A DNA stretch of 64,000 nt, from assembly GCA_012861695.1 (NCBI GenBank), contig JAAOOA010000006.1, positions 30,051,811 through 30,115,810 of the forward strand, in the 5' to 3' direction. Below, in pieces: positions 11,947 through 25,800 of the stretch. The first letter of the stretch is position 1. Every line of letters begins with the position of its first letter. Position numbers and translations under genes: made by a program. Below the pieces are notes generated by a model that made no database searches, was not told the origin of the DNA, and worked only from the letters and a program-made list of their open reading frames with translations. This stretch comes from Trematomus loennbergii (lineage: Eukaryota; Chordata; Actinopteri; Perciformes; Nototheniidae).

Positions 11947-14900
11947 CTGCAAGTAAACAGAGATGGAAAATAATGACATTAAAAAGGTGGAGTCCTCAGT
12001 TTGATCCCACTGTGGAAGCAGAGACAGCTGTGGGGGTTGTAATGAATGCAAGTTGATATGCTCAGCAGATTCTAGAAGTTCTCACCATGTAAACGCATGT
12101 AACAGTATAAATGTAATGTGTTGCTCTTTTTCCTCCTTGCTATGCTCCAACTAGTTTAGCAGGGATACTAAACGTGGCAACATAGCCTACACTTTGCTAA
12201 ATGAGGCCCACTGGGGGCAATAGCTTTATAAGTAGCACAGGAAATGGACCTTAGCCTACATTGTTCCTCATTATACATTGCAAATACATCATACAAACAC
12301 AATGTGGGGGGATATTGCTCCCTGCAGTCTGGAATGCACAGAAGTGCTTTGAATGTGCCTTCCAAAACAGAGCAGAGAAAAGTCAAATCAAAAACCCATG
12401 AAAAATGTACGAGGAAACTCTGCACATGATGATTCATGCTGGCAAATAACTAGCCCTAAGTTACTGGACGCTGCTGCATGTTCCTCATTATTTTTGTAAT
12501 TACAGTTTCATTAGTTCACTAAGGCTGCATTACGTGCAAGGCTGAGTGGATGGCTCCCACTCGCCGCAGAGCTGAGTATAACTAATGAGTGTGACAATGC
12601 TACATTAGGCTGTTGAGACATCTGTGACCGAGGAAAGGAGCAAAGGCTTCTGTACGTACAAATAAAAAGGTACATTTGGAGCGTAGCGGATACAACAGCA
12701 CGAGATGACAAAAGGTCATAGGAAAAAGGGACATGAGGGAAGTTTAATTCACATAAACAGACGGAGCACTTATTATACTGTAAGTCACCTTTAATATAAG
12801 CCTTTTTGATCCCCGAGGTGAGTGACTTTCAGACGGGAGGCGCTGAGTAAAACATTTACAAATCCAGCAGTGTTGTGAAACGGCTGTCAGCCCTCTTCCT
12901 TTGTATTTTTTCTTAATATACATTCCTCTCAATAACCCACACACACATCTGAGCCCACACCCACACATACAAACATCTGTATTCAGCAGCTTTAATTTCA
13001 TTTCCTGCCACAGTGTTCCAACAGCGTTTCCCGTGGGAGCGTGGTTAGGGTGCAAAATAGCGAGGTAAAAATATGTCGGGTGAGAATCCCGACCTCTAAA
13101 CTCACCCCCCCGCGCAATGTTTTTATAAGCCGGCTTTTATGCATATACTGTCTCAGAGGTGTTGTTTGCAGACACTGACAAAGCACATTCACTTAAATTG
13201 TCACACCTTGCACTTTTGTTTTCCTAATTGTGCCATCATTTCAAATGAATGATGTAGCTCATTAACACAAATGCCTCGCAACATCCTGCCCACTGAGAAA
13301 CTCTTTAAATGAGCCCAAATTAATGATGGTCTGTCATTGTTTTTTTTATCCTACGTGTGACTCCTTGTGTGTAGTGGTATGCCTGCAGCTCTGCATGTAT
13401 GGCTGCATGTTGCTCTCAAAGGGTGCAAATTGACTATTTCAGCTTACATATTGGATTTGGTTATGGCATGTACATTTTTAGCAACACATACACAACATAA
13501 TCTTGATGCATGGCAATTATACTGTAAGGTCACCCATGTATAATTGTATGCACATTGAGGTAGAAATATGTGTTTAATCCGGATATGATTCAAGGTCAAA
13601 ATTAGTGTTGAAGCTTAAAGTCAACCAAGTTCAGCTTAAATACCTTCAGTTCCATGGAAACTGTGCACCCTCAAAATGCTGGTGATATATGTTATTTTAT
13701 GTATGAATATATAAATATAAATATGAATGTGTGACTTTGCATCCTTGGCCAGGACACCATTGAGACTTTTTGTATCATGGTTAATAAAAGTTATAAGAAA
13801 AAATGTAAGAACCATGTGACATAACAAGCAAGGGACCATGACATAGTTTGAGTCCACTTTTCTTTAGGTCAAGAATAAACCGTCAATCATCCATAACTAT
13901 CCGTCGACGAACAACCATCCATAACTATGGTTCAATAAGTATAAAATATAGATGAGAGAGTGCACTGGCTTAAAAAAATGAATTTAGGCTTGCTGCTTTT
14001 GCTGATTATTTGTCATCATATTTGCAATATAAATGTAGTATTTGTGGAGATGGAGATTTATGCATCCTGTGAGCAAATGTGCTTCATTTTATTCCCATCA
14101 CTCTTATTGGAGTCATTTCCTGTCATCTCTGTACTTTCAACTACAAAGGCATAACAATGCCCTTAAAGATAATTCATACTAGAATGGCACTCTCAGAGCT
14201 CAGACCTCCGCCAAGGCCAATGGTGATTTCAAAAACGTCAAGGATGGACTCACTTGCTGAGTTTGGAAATCATTCTTCCAACTCAAGTGAGTTTTGAGAC
14301 GAAATGTGGAAACACAATGGACCCAAAGAATATTTGGTCTGTTTTATTTATATCAGTTTCGGAGTTAAGTGGACGGTCATATACACATTTTCCAGTCAGG
14401 AACTTGTTTTTTCATCATTTTCCCAATCTCAACGAAATGTAAACATGATGCATGTACAGTAACCGTCCAATGATTCCATTCCAAATTGCAATGGGTTCTT
14501 CCATTACACCCTTCCACCAAGAATATAACAATGAGGCCACAAAACAAAACACAAAAAAAACCAAAATCTTGATCTTCTTGGCAGACGTACAAATACATTT
14601 CTTATAAACTGACATGTTCCTTTATGCTCAAAACCTGGTTATTGCAATCTGAAAATACAATATTCAACCACAGTTAAAATGTGTTGGCTTATCGTCATGG
14701 ACTGGTAAGATCATTTACAGTAGTTGCTTTATAACCAGGTATGAACTTAGTCAAATTGTTTTCCTCAAAAATCAAGCAGAAAAGTAAGGAAAAACAAATA
14801 AAAAGGTAACAGACAAAAAACTAATAATAGAAAACAGGCTATATTGGCTCTAACATGTATGAATTGATATCCACATACAAAGGTTTGTGCCATCTGAAGG

Positions 14901-16478
14901 CAGCGCATTGTACAACTAATCATCAAGCTGGAAGGTCATGTACCAGATAAGCCCTGTGAATGGTTATCTAAAACGCAACACATTCCATTGTGTTAGTAGA
15001 TAAATTCCTCTGCTTGTAACATTCAAATGGAGTTTCAACATTGTGTGCCTCTCTATGTAAGCACGAGCCATGATGTATTTTGGCTGATACGTTAACAAAA
15101 ATGAGCGATGAATGACTAAATCCACTACTACAAAAACGGCACACTATGTTCTTTCTTTAAAAAAAAAAGAAAGAAAAGTCTTGCAATCAATCATCACTTT
15201 GCTGGAATCTGCCACTTTGTACATTCCCTGAAAGTTGGTGGGTAACCAGCTGCAGCTCTTTACGCTGACGTCTCCTCTAAATGCCCTGGTCGCCCACTTC
15301 CTAGACAGCCTTCGCACTGGAGTGCACAAAGAGTCATCAAAGAGTACAATTACTGAAGGGGAATCTGTCACAGGTCCCTGTCATTAAGTGAGTTGCCTGG
15401 GCAACTAAAACAGCACAGAGAGTCAGCGACATTGACTGTGGTGTTCAGGAAAGAAAGCGACATTACAGTATCATGATCACTGACTGTGTTTGAGGACTAA
15501 CAGTGGCAATAGAGCTGTTAGTAGCCTTGTGTTCTTGGCTGTACAATCTAAAGCCCTATCTGCACAGGACTGGTATTACCAAGGGACCTCATATGATTCA
15601 GAATCACCCCCGCACATTTTTGTTTGTGCGCATTGGCACAAGATAAACCTGTGATTTACTGAAATGTACTGCAACGATCCAATGGTATCAGCCTACAGTA
15701 TATGTTAAAAATAAGAATATCAGGTTTATATGTCATATTTTAAATATTACATTATACATGCCTACTTATATATTATTATGTTCCCCTGTGAATGGTTCTC
15801 AAGGTCTCTATGGGTCGTGTCACCTCCCACATTTCAACCAGAAATGTTGTAAAAAAAAGTCAGATTATATTTCTATGGGATTATACAATATGATATCCCA
15901 TATCATTATATTCTCTACAAGGACACAAAAAGGCAAATAAGGCAAGTCAGAAGCAAAAAAGATTGCGAAAAAACAACAACTAAAAGACACCAATTCGCAG
16001 AAGACTACTGACATTTGGACGTGCTTCCAATCACATGACAGCTATGCTAAGCGGCCCCAGCTAGCAGGGGAGGGAACCATAGAAACAAAACTTTACTGGC
16101 TTTTGTTACCGCAAGGCTCTACACCCAACATCACGACAAGCAAAGATCATGTCATGTGAATGCAGCTAAACCCTAACCCTACTGACATAGCACTGCATTG
16201 AATCACAGACAACCTCCACAATTATTACAATGTAAGGTCTCTAGGTAATGAATATGTATTGGTGTAACAGAATCTATCATGAAGAAAAAACACTCATTAG
16301 AGAATTAAGTGTGTGTGGGGAAGCTTATAATGACTCTTTCGTTAGCTGCTGTACTCAAATCAGCCATATATGTGGAAGCTGCAGCTCAGAGTGATAAAGC
16401 GGCCTTGGTTGACTGCAGAAATTAACTCGTGGCATAACTTTACAGTACTCTTTTTGCATGGTGCCAGTACTGTTGTGT

Positions 16479-16498
16479 GCACACACACACACACAACA

Positions 16499-16545
<47 letters not shown>

Positions 16546-16561
16546 ACACAACACCACACAC

Positions 16562-16595
<34 letters not shown>

Positions 16596-16600
16596 ACACA

Positions 16601-16631
<31 letters not shown>

Positions 16632-16635
16632 CACC
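16479..16635. repeat. (CA)n microsatellite, interrupted
   Basis: About 155 bp of CA with CAACACCACA-type interruptions near 16494-16502 and 16543-16566. Long Thr-His and Cys-Val frames across it are artefacts. Confidence 0.97.
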
Positions 16636-17329
16636 TACCTTCCTTCATTTTCCAACTCCCAATCAGGGGCTGCTTGGGACTTCTTATTCTGTCAGCGGAG
16701 GAGGAAATATGTCAGTCCCTGCTGAAGACTAGCTTTTTACGGCAATCACTTGAACAATCACTGTGTCCTAATGAGGAAGATTCTACAGATTCTGCTCCCA
16801 CCCCACAAACCCCCCACCCCTGCCTAGGGCTCCCGGGTTCCACATACTTAAGTGTAGCCCTACAGAGGGAACTAATGATATTGCTCCTTGTCAGGGCACA
16901 TCGTAGATAGGACGTGTGCTCCTCCTATGCATGTATCAGCAGGACTGGAGAAGGAGAGACAGAGTGAAGTGCGGAGCAGGGGGGAGGAGATGCTGTCACT
17001 GTGATGCAGCTTGTCAGCTACTGTCTGCTGGAACAGACTGCACACAGCACGTCTCACTGCCTCCTCCAAATCCTACCTCAGTTAGTACTCTGTAAGGGTC
17101 AACCGCTAGAGTAACACTTTCTATGATGCTAAAATGCATTATAAACAACCTTCTAATGCGGTATAATCTGCTTATAGCACTGTATAAATACTTCTAAGTA
17201 CTCAATGAGATCCATAATGGTTTGTAACTATTATCAAAGCAATTTATAAAGCATTTTATAACTTGGAAGATGTATTGGAAGAATACTCCATTTATGTTGA
17301 ACTGCCCTGTCTTTGTGAAGTTTAGCTTT

Positions 17330-18791
17330 CAGTGTGCGAAAAAGTACCCGTCCCACCGCCCGGGACGTGTTATTTACAATGTCGGACAAGTAGATCTTTC
17401 AATTGACTTGTCCAGCGGACAAGTGACGTTTTTAGCCCTCATTTATTGACAAATTATTGATAAACTCAGTTTACAAAATGCAGAACTCATTCGCAAATTG
17501 TCCGTGTCCGCCATTGTTCGTTTAGAAATGTTAGTTTCGGTTCTGCTTGTCGATTCCTAAGGAAATGCATCTCGCCGCTTTCTGTACTGTTAGACGGGGG
17601 CGGGGCAGGCGGGAAGTGTAGCACAGTGGCAGGGTTGGGAAGCAAAACTCGGTTCCGAGTAGGAACAAATAACAATTGTCCGGTACCGGGATTAATAAGA
17701 GTTGTGAGGACAGGAGGCCGAGCCCCGCGGACCGCAGCTCTCTCTCTGCTCCGGATCATCTGATCGTTGCACGGTGCAGTTCAGCGTCTCTCTCTCTCCC
17801 TCTCTCTTTCTACACACAGCGGACCCGCTGCCCGTTTAACAGCCTAATCTTTGTCAAACTTTCTTATGTTCTTTCTTTAACACGTAATGAAGGTTATTAA
17901 GCGTTTTAGCTCCTATGTTGTTAATATTGACCGCCATTTCCTTTATGAAGTAAATCAGCCTCCCTGTCTGTGTCCTCGCGCTGTCCTCACATCCCCCGAC
18001 CCCCAGACTCGGAGGAGCACAGGGATGTCAGTATTGTTTATGAAGCAGGGTATAGAAAATACATTATTGAAATGAAAATAGTATTTATTTACTTTTACAA
18101 ACAGTGAGCAGCTGGGCAGCTGCAGCATGTGTATTGCAGGACATGTGTAAGCATGCAAGCGTCTTTGAGTTGTAGAAAAGCGCTAGGCCTATAGGCTATA
18201 AATATAATGTATTATTATTATTAGGCCTATGTGTTGGACATGTGTGGTTGGACTCTGTCTCACAGGCAGGTTGCAGTGTAACATCAGAGGAGACTGGGCC
18301 AATTGTACATTCTCAAACTGCACCACATTGAACTAACTAAACAATGCAGAGATTATTTTTATATAATTGTATTCAATAACCGTAAGAAATTAAACAGTAT
18401 GAAGTGATTTCTAAATAGGAATACAGATTTGACTTAATGTTTTCATAAATATGTTTTTCTCCCAGTTTGTCATGGGACTTATTTTTACCCTCTCAAAGAA
18501 CCGGAATCGAGAACCGAAAATAACCGGAATCGAAAAGCAGAACCGGAATCGTTAAAATCCAAACTATACCCAACCCTAGGTATGTGTGATGCAGTAAAAT
18601 CTTACCGCTCACTTACGTTAGCGGTGACGTAAAAATCGTGGGGAAAAGTAAAATACGTTGGCGAAGAAGAAGATTCCAGTGGCCCCAATTTTTGTCCATT
18701 CTGGACAAGTGAAAAATGTATTCGGACAAGTAAATTGCCAAACTCACTTGTCCATGGACAAGTACTCTCTAAAAACTTTTTTCTCACACTG
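17330..18791. mobile_element. outer TIR transposon carrying a nested insertion
   Basis: The left end CAGTGTGCGAAAAAGTAC at 17330 is mirrored by a right end whose complement reads CAGTGTGAGAAAAAAGTT, ending at 18791. GCTTT flanks both sides (17325-17329 and 18792-18796), suggesting a 5-bp duplication. The CAGTG start is hAT-like, but hAT elements normally make 8-bp duplications. Subterminal DNA at both ends carries the octamer GGACAAGT seven times in both orientations. The middle is occupied by a second element at 17632-18579. No transposase ORF survives. Confidence 0.55.
17632..18579. mobile_element. hAT-like non-autonomous element nested in the outer element
   Basis: The left end CAGGGTTGGG is matched by a right end CCCAACCCTAG. 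Both subterminal regions hold repeated ACCGGAATCG/CGGTTCC motifs (for example 18499-18551), as in teleost hAT repeats that begin TAGGGTTGGG. An 8-bp duplication is not evident, so the exact ends are uncertain by a few bases. The interior holds a CT tract at about 17790-17811 but no coding frame I can recognise. Confidence 0.5.
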
Positions 18792-19464
18792 GCTTTGTAT
18801 AACCAACGGTATGTGTGTGTACTTAAAGTAACCTAGTAACGTTGTGTTTAATGTCGTTCAAGGAAATATATATCGCTATAAAGACAGACATCTCTGTGGC
18901 ACTCTTTGATTCTCCCTGCCGAGGCGATTTGTTCTCTTATTAAAACTCTCAATGGTAAATGTAGTATCTTTTGATCATCTTTTTATAACATTATCTCCAC
19001 GACCACCACAAAAGTGTTCTTATACTTCATAATTGCTGGACAGCCATTACCACTTTTGTACATAGAAGACAGACCCTTTGCAAGAATATAGAAGTTTAAA
19101 TGAATCATTAAAAACTCTATTCAATTAAAAGTACAGAATTATGATCAAGTCATTTTACTAGTAAACCCTTATATTATGACAGATACTGTCAATTGTTATA
19201 TGCGACTTACAGTTCCAACAACATGTGTATAAGTAAGTTGTAACTTGATTTGATATACTATTTCATATACAAGGTTAGGTAATACGGTCAAGTGGTTGTA
19301 TGTAAGTGATCACAAACAATTTAGTACTGTTAAAACCCGAATGATCTTTAAGAACCCAATATATTTATAATTTTCATAAAATGTCTTCTTTCTAGTCACT
19401 GTTGGATAAATATAGAGTAGTACAATCACAAAACACAGCGGCAATACTTAAGTAAGTACAGAAC

Positions 19465-19498
19465 AAGTACCTTAAATATGTTCGTATTTAAGGTACTT
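19465..19498. other. perfect 14-bp-stem inverted repeat
   Basis: AAGTACCTTAAATA and its exact complement are separated by a 6-base loop (TGTTCG). The sequence is AT-rich. No flanking duplication or known family was recognised. It could be a small hairpin-forming relic or a chance palindrome. Confidence 0.6.
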
Positions 19499-22400
19499 AA
19501 CTTGAGGGTTTCCTTATTTAATATACGTTTGATTTGATACAAGGATAAGTTATGTAATTCTACAACCTAGGGTTGTAAAACAAAATAAAGGTATATCCCT
19601 TTTTTGCTTGACAAGAAGAAAGAAAAAACACAGGATATCATTTTTGGTTGTGTTGTGTGGAGGAGGACTTCATGTTATTTAATGTAGCAAATGATGCAAA
19701 CTGCAGAGGACGTATTACAGCGTGAACATGTGGCGCACTGTATAATGCATCATCGTGTTGACTCTAAATGTCATGTCTGGTTAGATCCTGGTCAAAACGA
19801 AACCTGACAGACTTGTTTAACCGAGGTTGCATGACCAGACCGTAAAATGTCATGTTACCCATTACATTTGTATAAGATTGCATGTTGTTATGTAAAATGT
19901 ATGGGAACCCCAGGGCCATGCACTGCTCGTTAACATAGCACCTTTTGTAACGGCCAGATGTTGACCTTTTTTAATTTGATAGTGCAGAGTTGAATATAGC
20001 CTAGCTTTCCTGGTCAACGTGACCCAGTCCCACAGAGCAAATCCAAAGAATTCATACAAGAGGGCTTCATACTGCAATGAGGGACCAAGAGCGGTAATTC
20101 ATTGCCAAAAGTGGTAAAATTAGAGCTACCATTTTTTCCCATCTGTACACCCTAAGGCAATGCTAGCCTAAATAGTTACTCCACATAGATTCTGCTCAAA
20201 CATGTCTGGGAATGAATTGTCGCTTCTTCCTCCCATTTGTTGGATTTTGACTCTGTTAATTACACCTCCATGAATAATCTGTAATTCTAAATATTGCAAT
20301 AACATTTTGAATGTACGGAGCAGATGGCGCGATGCATGATATATGATACACTTAGGTATTCTTGGGAACAATTTCCCTCCAGTCTGTCTCATGGCACGTA
20401 GCGTTTTATCAAATTGGACAGAAAAAGTTCCCCTTCTGGTGTGATCTACAACAGACTTCATTGAAGGAAAACCGTATAGTGAACATACGCGGTGGTGGAA
20501 AATTGGATATAAAAAGGTATATTCAGAAACTAACCCTAACCCTAGCCATGATCTCAAATATGTTAGGTCTTTTACATTCCAAAAATGGTGCCAAAAAGTG
20601 TTATTCACATTGAGGACAACCCTCTTTTACTGCCAGGTTATCCATTGTCCACAAAGGAATTCAATCCATTGGATTTTGGTTCATCTCTTGCGACAGAACA
20701 ATAATCAATACTGCTCTCTGGAGAGGTCAAATAGGTATTCATGGAGGCCAACAAGGGGAAAGAGAACATTACATGTTTTCCTTTTCATTTATTATCACTG
20801 CAGACAGTATTCCTTTATTGAGACAATGGAAAGGAGATTGTGTCACGACCCACATACAAGCAAAGGTGAAGCTTTGTAATCGAAAAAGCACTCCACTCAG
20901 AAAAGTTACAGTAATTACAATCAGTACCGAGACCCCCAGTGTTATACCTTCTCCACACTGCTTTTGTGAGAACAGAGAAACGGATTCTTTGGCAAGCTTT
21001 TGCCTTTCACTTTCAATCGTTTCCATTTTCCTCTTGGACGATCGTGAATTAATGAGACAAAGGAAATACAAAAAGCACAACATCATTTGTACTGGATTTG
21101 TGTGCAATCTGTACCAAGGTCAATCAGGGATAATGTCTTCCGTGTCCATCCCTGCACTTTGAGCAATGGCACATGTGTTGCCTTTCACTGCCAGCGGCGC
21201 ATTATTGCTTCTGGAGAATAAGTCAAAGTCAAAGCGGCTACCTTTGGAAACAAGAGGGCGGCACAATTAGATTTAGCCACCCATGAAAAGCCTTTTTGTT
21301 TGTGAGTGTGGATGCATGGGAGGATGCATTTTAATCATCGTAGGGTACAGTGTCACCACAGAAAGAGAATAAGAAAATAAAACAACTCTGCATAATGAGG
21401 CCAGGCTTTCGGGCTACAGCACTTCAAGAATGACCTATTGTATATGTGAGCAATATTCAGAAAAGATTTGTACCGCCTGCTCATTACAGCCTGTTGTTAC
21501 AACATTAGACAATCAGTGTGTGCATTGGTGTGTGCCAGACTCAACCATCACGCCAGAAAAACAATGGGTAAATAAGAAACACGAAGAAGCTTCTGACCAA
21601 TTCCTGGCAGCTCGGCATGTTTTTTTCTGTGAAGAGCTCTGCAGTTTGAATTAATTCCGCAAGAACAACCTGTGATTTTAGCAAAACAAACAAATAACAA
21701 AATAAATGTTCTCAGCAATAAAGAGCCGTGGATAAAGTGTAAATGAGCTCAGCTGCGGAGGCTGCGGCGAGCATGCTGAGTGTTAAATACAGGGGATCTT
21801 TTAGCATTAACCTTGACTACTGTCATTACCCTACCTGTGGGCACCGAACTCATCGGTATACACAGCATGGTGAGGGGGGCAGGGGGGAGGGGGTGCTAAA
21901 CAAAACAAGCTTAATCAAGGAGCACAACAGTTTTTCTCTTTCTTCAGCGTGGCCGACCTAATCAAATCTAGCAATGAGATTGATTTCACGAGGTGCAGAT
22001 GGATCCCGTAGCAAGTCTAATTCAATGTGCCGGCTCTCCACTATGATGTGTGTTTTCTCGGTCCAGATGGTGCCGCTCGGGTTTATAATTCATATTTCAA
22101 CATTTCACTCCCCCCTCCTCCCCCTTACTCCCTCGCTCTTTCTTTCACTCACTCACAGGCTCTTTTCCCTGTTTTTCCGTTTATAGTTTAACCACTGAGT
22201 AAATTAGCGTGGATCCGTCAAACATGGAATCCTGTGATCTTGTTAAATGTCACGAGCAACACAGGCAGACTGTGGAGTTTCATGCTGGGACTGTTGTGGC
22301 TCATGTTAAGGAAAGTTGAGCGGAACAAGAGTCGGGTATAATATATAATATCAGGGAGTGTGTACAAGTAATGAGATAGGAAGGGAGGTCAGAAAATAAG

Positions 22401-22499
22401 GAGGATATCATAATTTATCTCTTGACTTTAGGTAGGGTACTGCCTGTTTTATTCCAGGCTTATTTTGAACTGTACTTAACAGATATACAGTATTAACCC

Positions 22500-22875
22500 T
22501 TAAAGTGGGGTAGGTAAGTTTGAGAAACCGGCTCGAGATACACTTTTTGTGGAATGCTCTTAACATCCCGATAGCAATGAATATCTTAAGTGCTTTGACA
22601 AAAAAAACATAAAAAAATATCATCTGTGGAAGCCGTATACTGTAAAAAGCACGACCAATCATTTTAGCCGGCCCGGCTAAAATAACTGGAGGCCTACCTG
22701 CCTGTCAGCCTTCCATCTGTGCACAAACTTATCTCGTGCCCTCATTGGTCATGTGCACGTTCGTGTGTGTTGGAGGAGGGGCTCTGTAAGGAAGTGGCAG
22801 ATTTGTTCCGGCTGTGTATTTTCAAATTCTAGCGCTCTCGAGCCGGTTTCTCCAAAATTACTACCCCACCTTTAA
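22500..22875. mobile_element. 376-bp TTAA-flanked MITE
   Basis: Arms of about 40 bp are inverted. The left arm reads TTAAAGTGGGGTAGGTAAG...AGAAACCGGCTCGAGA and the right arm is its near complement (TCTCGAGCCGGTTTCT...CTACCCCACCTTTAA). TTAA stands at each edge (22500-22503 and 22872-22875), the target used by piggyBac and Kolobok elements. There is no ORF. A TTAA element of this kind is expected to move only with help from a related transposase. Confidence 0.75.
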
Positions 22876-25800
22876 ATGGGCAATATTTTGGGAAAAACAA
22901 GTACTTGCAACAAACTTTTCATTAACACATTCTAATGTATCTAGGCTAAAATTACAAATTTCATAATTTATTTTAAAATGTTAATTTCATTTTACAACTA
23001 CTCTGTATCTCTAGTGATATATTGCACATTTCATATGATTCATATTGATGTTAACAAAGAAAAATACTGTCAAATGGCTGTTTCCCAAATAACACAGGAA
23101 CCATTTTAGGGTTAGAAATAAGTGTTGCCTTTTCCATTGTTCATAGAGGTGCACTCATTTTATACTTATGTTATTTTCTACATAATGGGAGGAAGGTCTT
23201 TGCAGTTTGTTCTTTTTTCAGTTCCAATGCCTGTGGAAATGCAACATTTATAAAACAACTTTTTACAAACTAAAACTTACAGTGTGACCGCCATCCCCAT
23301 AAATATACTCCATTAAACCCAGAAGCCCTTCATTTGTTCTTGAATAATGTGTTTTTCTCAACATCTATTTAAAACAGATATATTCTTTACACTTCTAACT
23401 GCTCTCTATGCTGTTAATGTGGATTAATTAAAGAAATTATATTCTATAAGCCGATCAGTAGCTTTTCTTATCATCTAATTTCATCTAATTATAGATGGGT
23501 GAAAAGTAGATCTTAAAGACTGGCCTTGCATGTGAGAACACAACACACGCCTTGTTAAATGATGTACATACTGTACCAGAGTATAGATTACGTAATCTAC
23601 TGTGATTCTGGGATGAATTAAATATTATAACAGAAAAAAACGTGCAGGGAACAAGAGTCAAAACTCAGATTCTCTTTGCATACAAATCAGCATGTTTCAG
23701 GTGGTGATTCATATATAGCATATACCCTATATAGACATGCACATATTTCCATAATTAGAGTGCCGGAGCCATTCTTAGGGGCTTATTCCTGCGGAAAAAT
23801 GCAGATGTGCTCCACAGTGCCTGCATCGAGCTGTCAGAGTCATTGTTCTCAACCTGAGGAGCCTTGCAAATTAGCCGCTTTCAATGCCAACTGTCACCGC
23901 GGCTGGAGAGAGGCATGCATGGCTGCTGTTGGAAAACTCCTGCAGGTATGCAATAAGTTTGGAGAGGACTTGAATAATGGGCTTTGACAGCTTTTTCTTA
24001 GCACTTTTGTTACTCTTATATCAACCTCTGACTGTAGGCACTTTCCTAAAACACCCCTGCAGGCTATGGCTTTATTTTATCAATGGTTAATGTGCGAGCA
24101 TTGTGAAGGCCAAAATCTGTAAGGACAGCTGTCAGTTGTACGAGGGGGTTATGGAGCGAGACCAAACTGCCAAAATAAGGGTTATGACCTGTCTGTGTAA
24201 AACATCCAAGATAGGAGTTCTGATCTCATCTCTGTAGGATCAATATCCCCGCCACATTATTCTGACGAAGTATCTTTTTGTACATCAGTCGCTTAATACA
24301 GCCTCCAAACTGACAGCATGAATCTGCTGCTGTTTAACACATTCAAAGTCTCTCTTTATGTTTTTTTTAAAAGCATAGAAGGTATAGAAAAAAGCAGACC
24401 TAAGAACAAAAGGCTGTGTAAATTAGGGCTTCATTGGCTATATTAATAATCATCTGTGCCTTCTCCTTTGAGAGGCCTTGTGATATCGAGTATCATTAGA
24501 CATGCAAATAACAGCTCCATTTTCCCATCCCTGGGATTAGGAAGGAAAGGGAGAAAAATGAAGAAGAGGCATGGCTGTGGCAGAAACAATTAAGCCGTCC
24601 TCTTCGCAGAAGCACTTGGCAGCCGGCTACAGACTGGTAAGGGAGAGGGAGGTGGAGGAGGGAGAGGGGGAGAGGGGAGGGGGGGGTCTTGGCTAGGCAG
24701 CGACGTCAACACGCTTGTCTGAGTGAATGTGCAGTCGTTTTTTAGGATGTCAGATCACCTTGGAGTGGACGGCAGCAACGAGAGCAAGCGCTCCCTCTGG
24801 GTGTCGTGATGCCACTAGACACCAGAGAGGGGGGAAAAGTAGACAAAAGAAAGGAGTCATCCGTTGTTTTAACGCGGGGATGACACGTTCCTTTTATCTC
24901 GTACCCTCACCTCACATGGGCGACCATCGAGTGCATTACCGCGCCGCTCAGAGCCAAAATCCCCCCAGCCTTTGAACGCCACATTAGATACACATCCGAG
25001 GCATCTTTCTCGCTTACATAATCACATCCTGTGGCTAAACAGGGCAAACTTTTCCCTCCACGAAAACCAAGAAATATAAATGATACAGAAGGCCCTCCTG
25101 GAATACTCGAGATGAAGTACAACTAAATATTTTCGTACACTAAAATGAAAGTCATTTACCTGTTCCTTTGGCGCTGGGGAGATGGGCATGGAAATTGCCT
25201 CTCATAACCCATTTCCCTGATTCCCTTGTTACCCACACTTCATTTCCAAGTTCTCTTTTTCGCATCATGAAAACAAAGCTACCAGAGCTGGGGGACACAA
25301 AATCAATCTTTGTCTGTTAAAAGGTTACCCAAAGAAAGTAAGAAAACAGGTGAGGCCTAGAGGGTGTTGAAGCTGGGAGATTAAGCAGGTTGAATTATCC
25401 TTGAAAAAGAACATCTCAATGAGAAACTGCAGATGAAAGCCCACCGAGTTCAGTCCGTCACGCCAAAGACGAGACAGTGAGTCGGAAAAGTCAAGAGATT
25501 CAAAAGTGACTCCCTGAAATGCTCACGTCTCCTCACATCTTCTCTCTTTTCCTTTCCCTCTTTATCGCTCCCTCCCTGCTCTCGCTCTGTGTCTTTTTCT
25601 GGAATCGCCCGTCGGTAATGTCAACAGAGATTTCACGCCACAGTGCCGGCGCATCAGCCGGGCTCACATTTCCCCTACCTGTGATTTACATCAGAGAAGA
25701 GGCTCATGGGGGATTTTCCATGCCAACGAAAGAGGGGGGGAGGGGGAACAGGGGGGGTGGACCCTGGGGCTTGACGCAGTAAGGCACTCTAACAATGGTG

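Noticed and set aside
11627..11956. Plus-strand open frame overlapping the EC1 exon
   Set aside because: Shadow of the cadherin exon. The minus strand has the splice sites and conserved motifs.
16355..16910. Cys-Val and Thr-His repeat proteins over CA/GT arrays (also at 26629-26950 and 35973-36382)
   Set aside because: Translations of dinucleotide microsatellites, not genes.
20168..20608. 146-residue open frame on the minus strand
   Set aside because: No recognisable motif and an overlapping open frame on the other strand. Length is within chance for 64 kb. Could be re-examined with a protein search.
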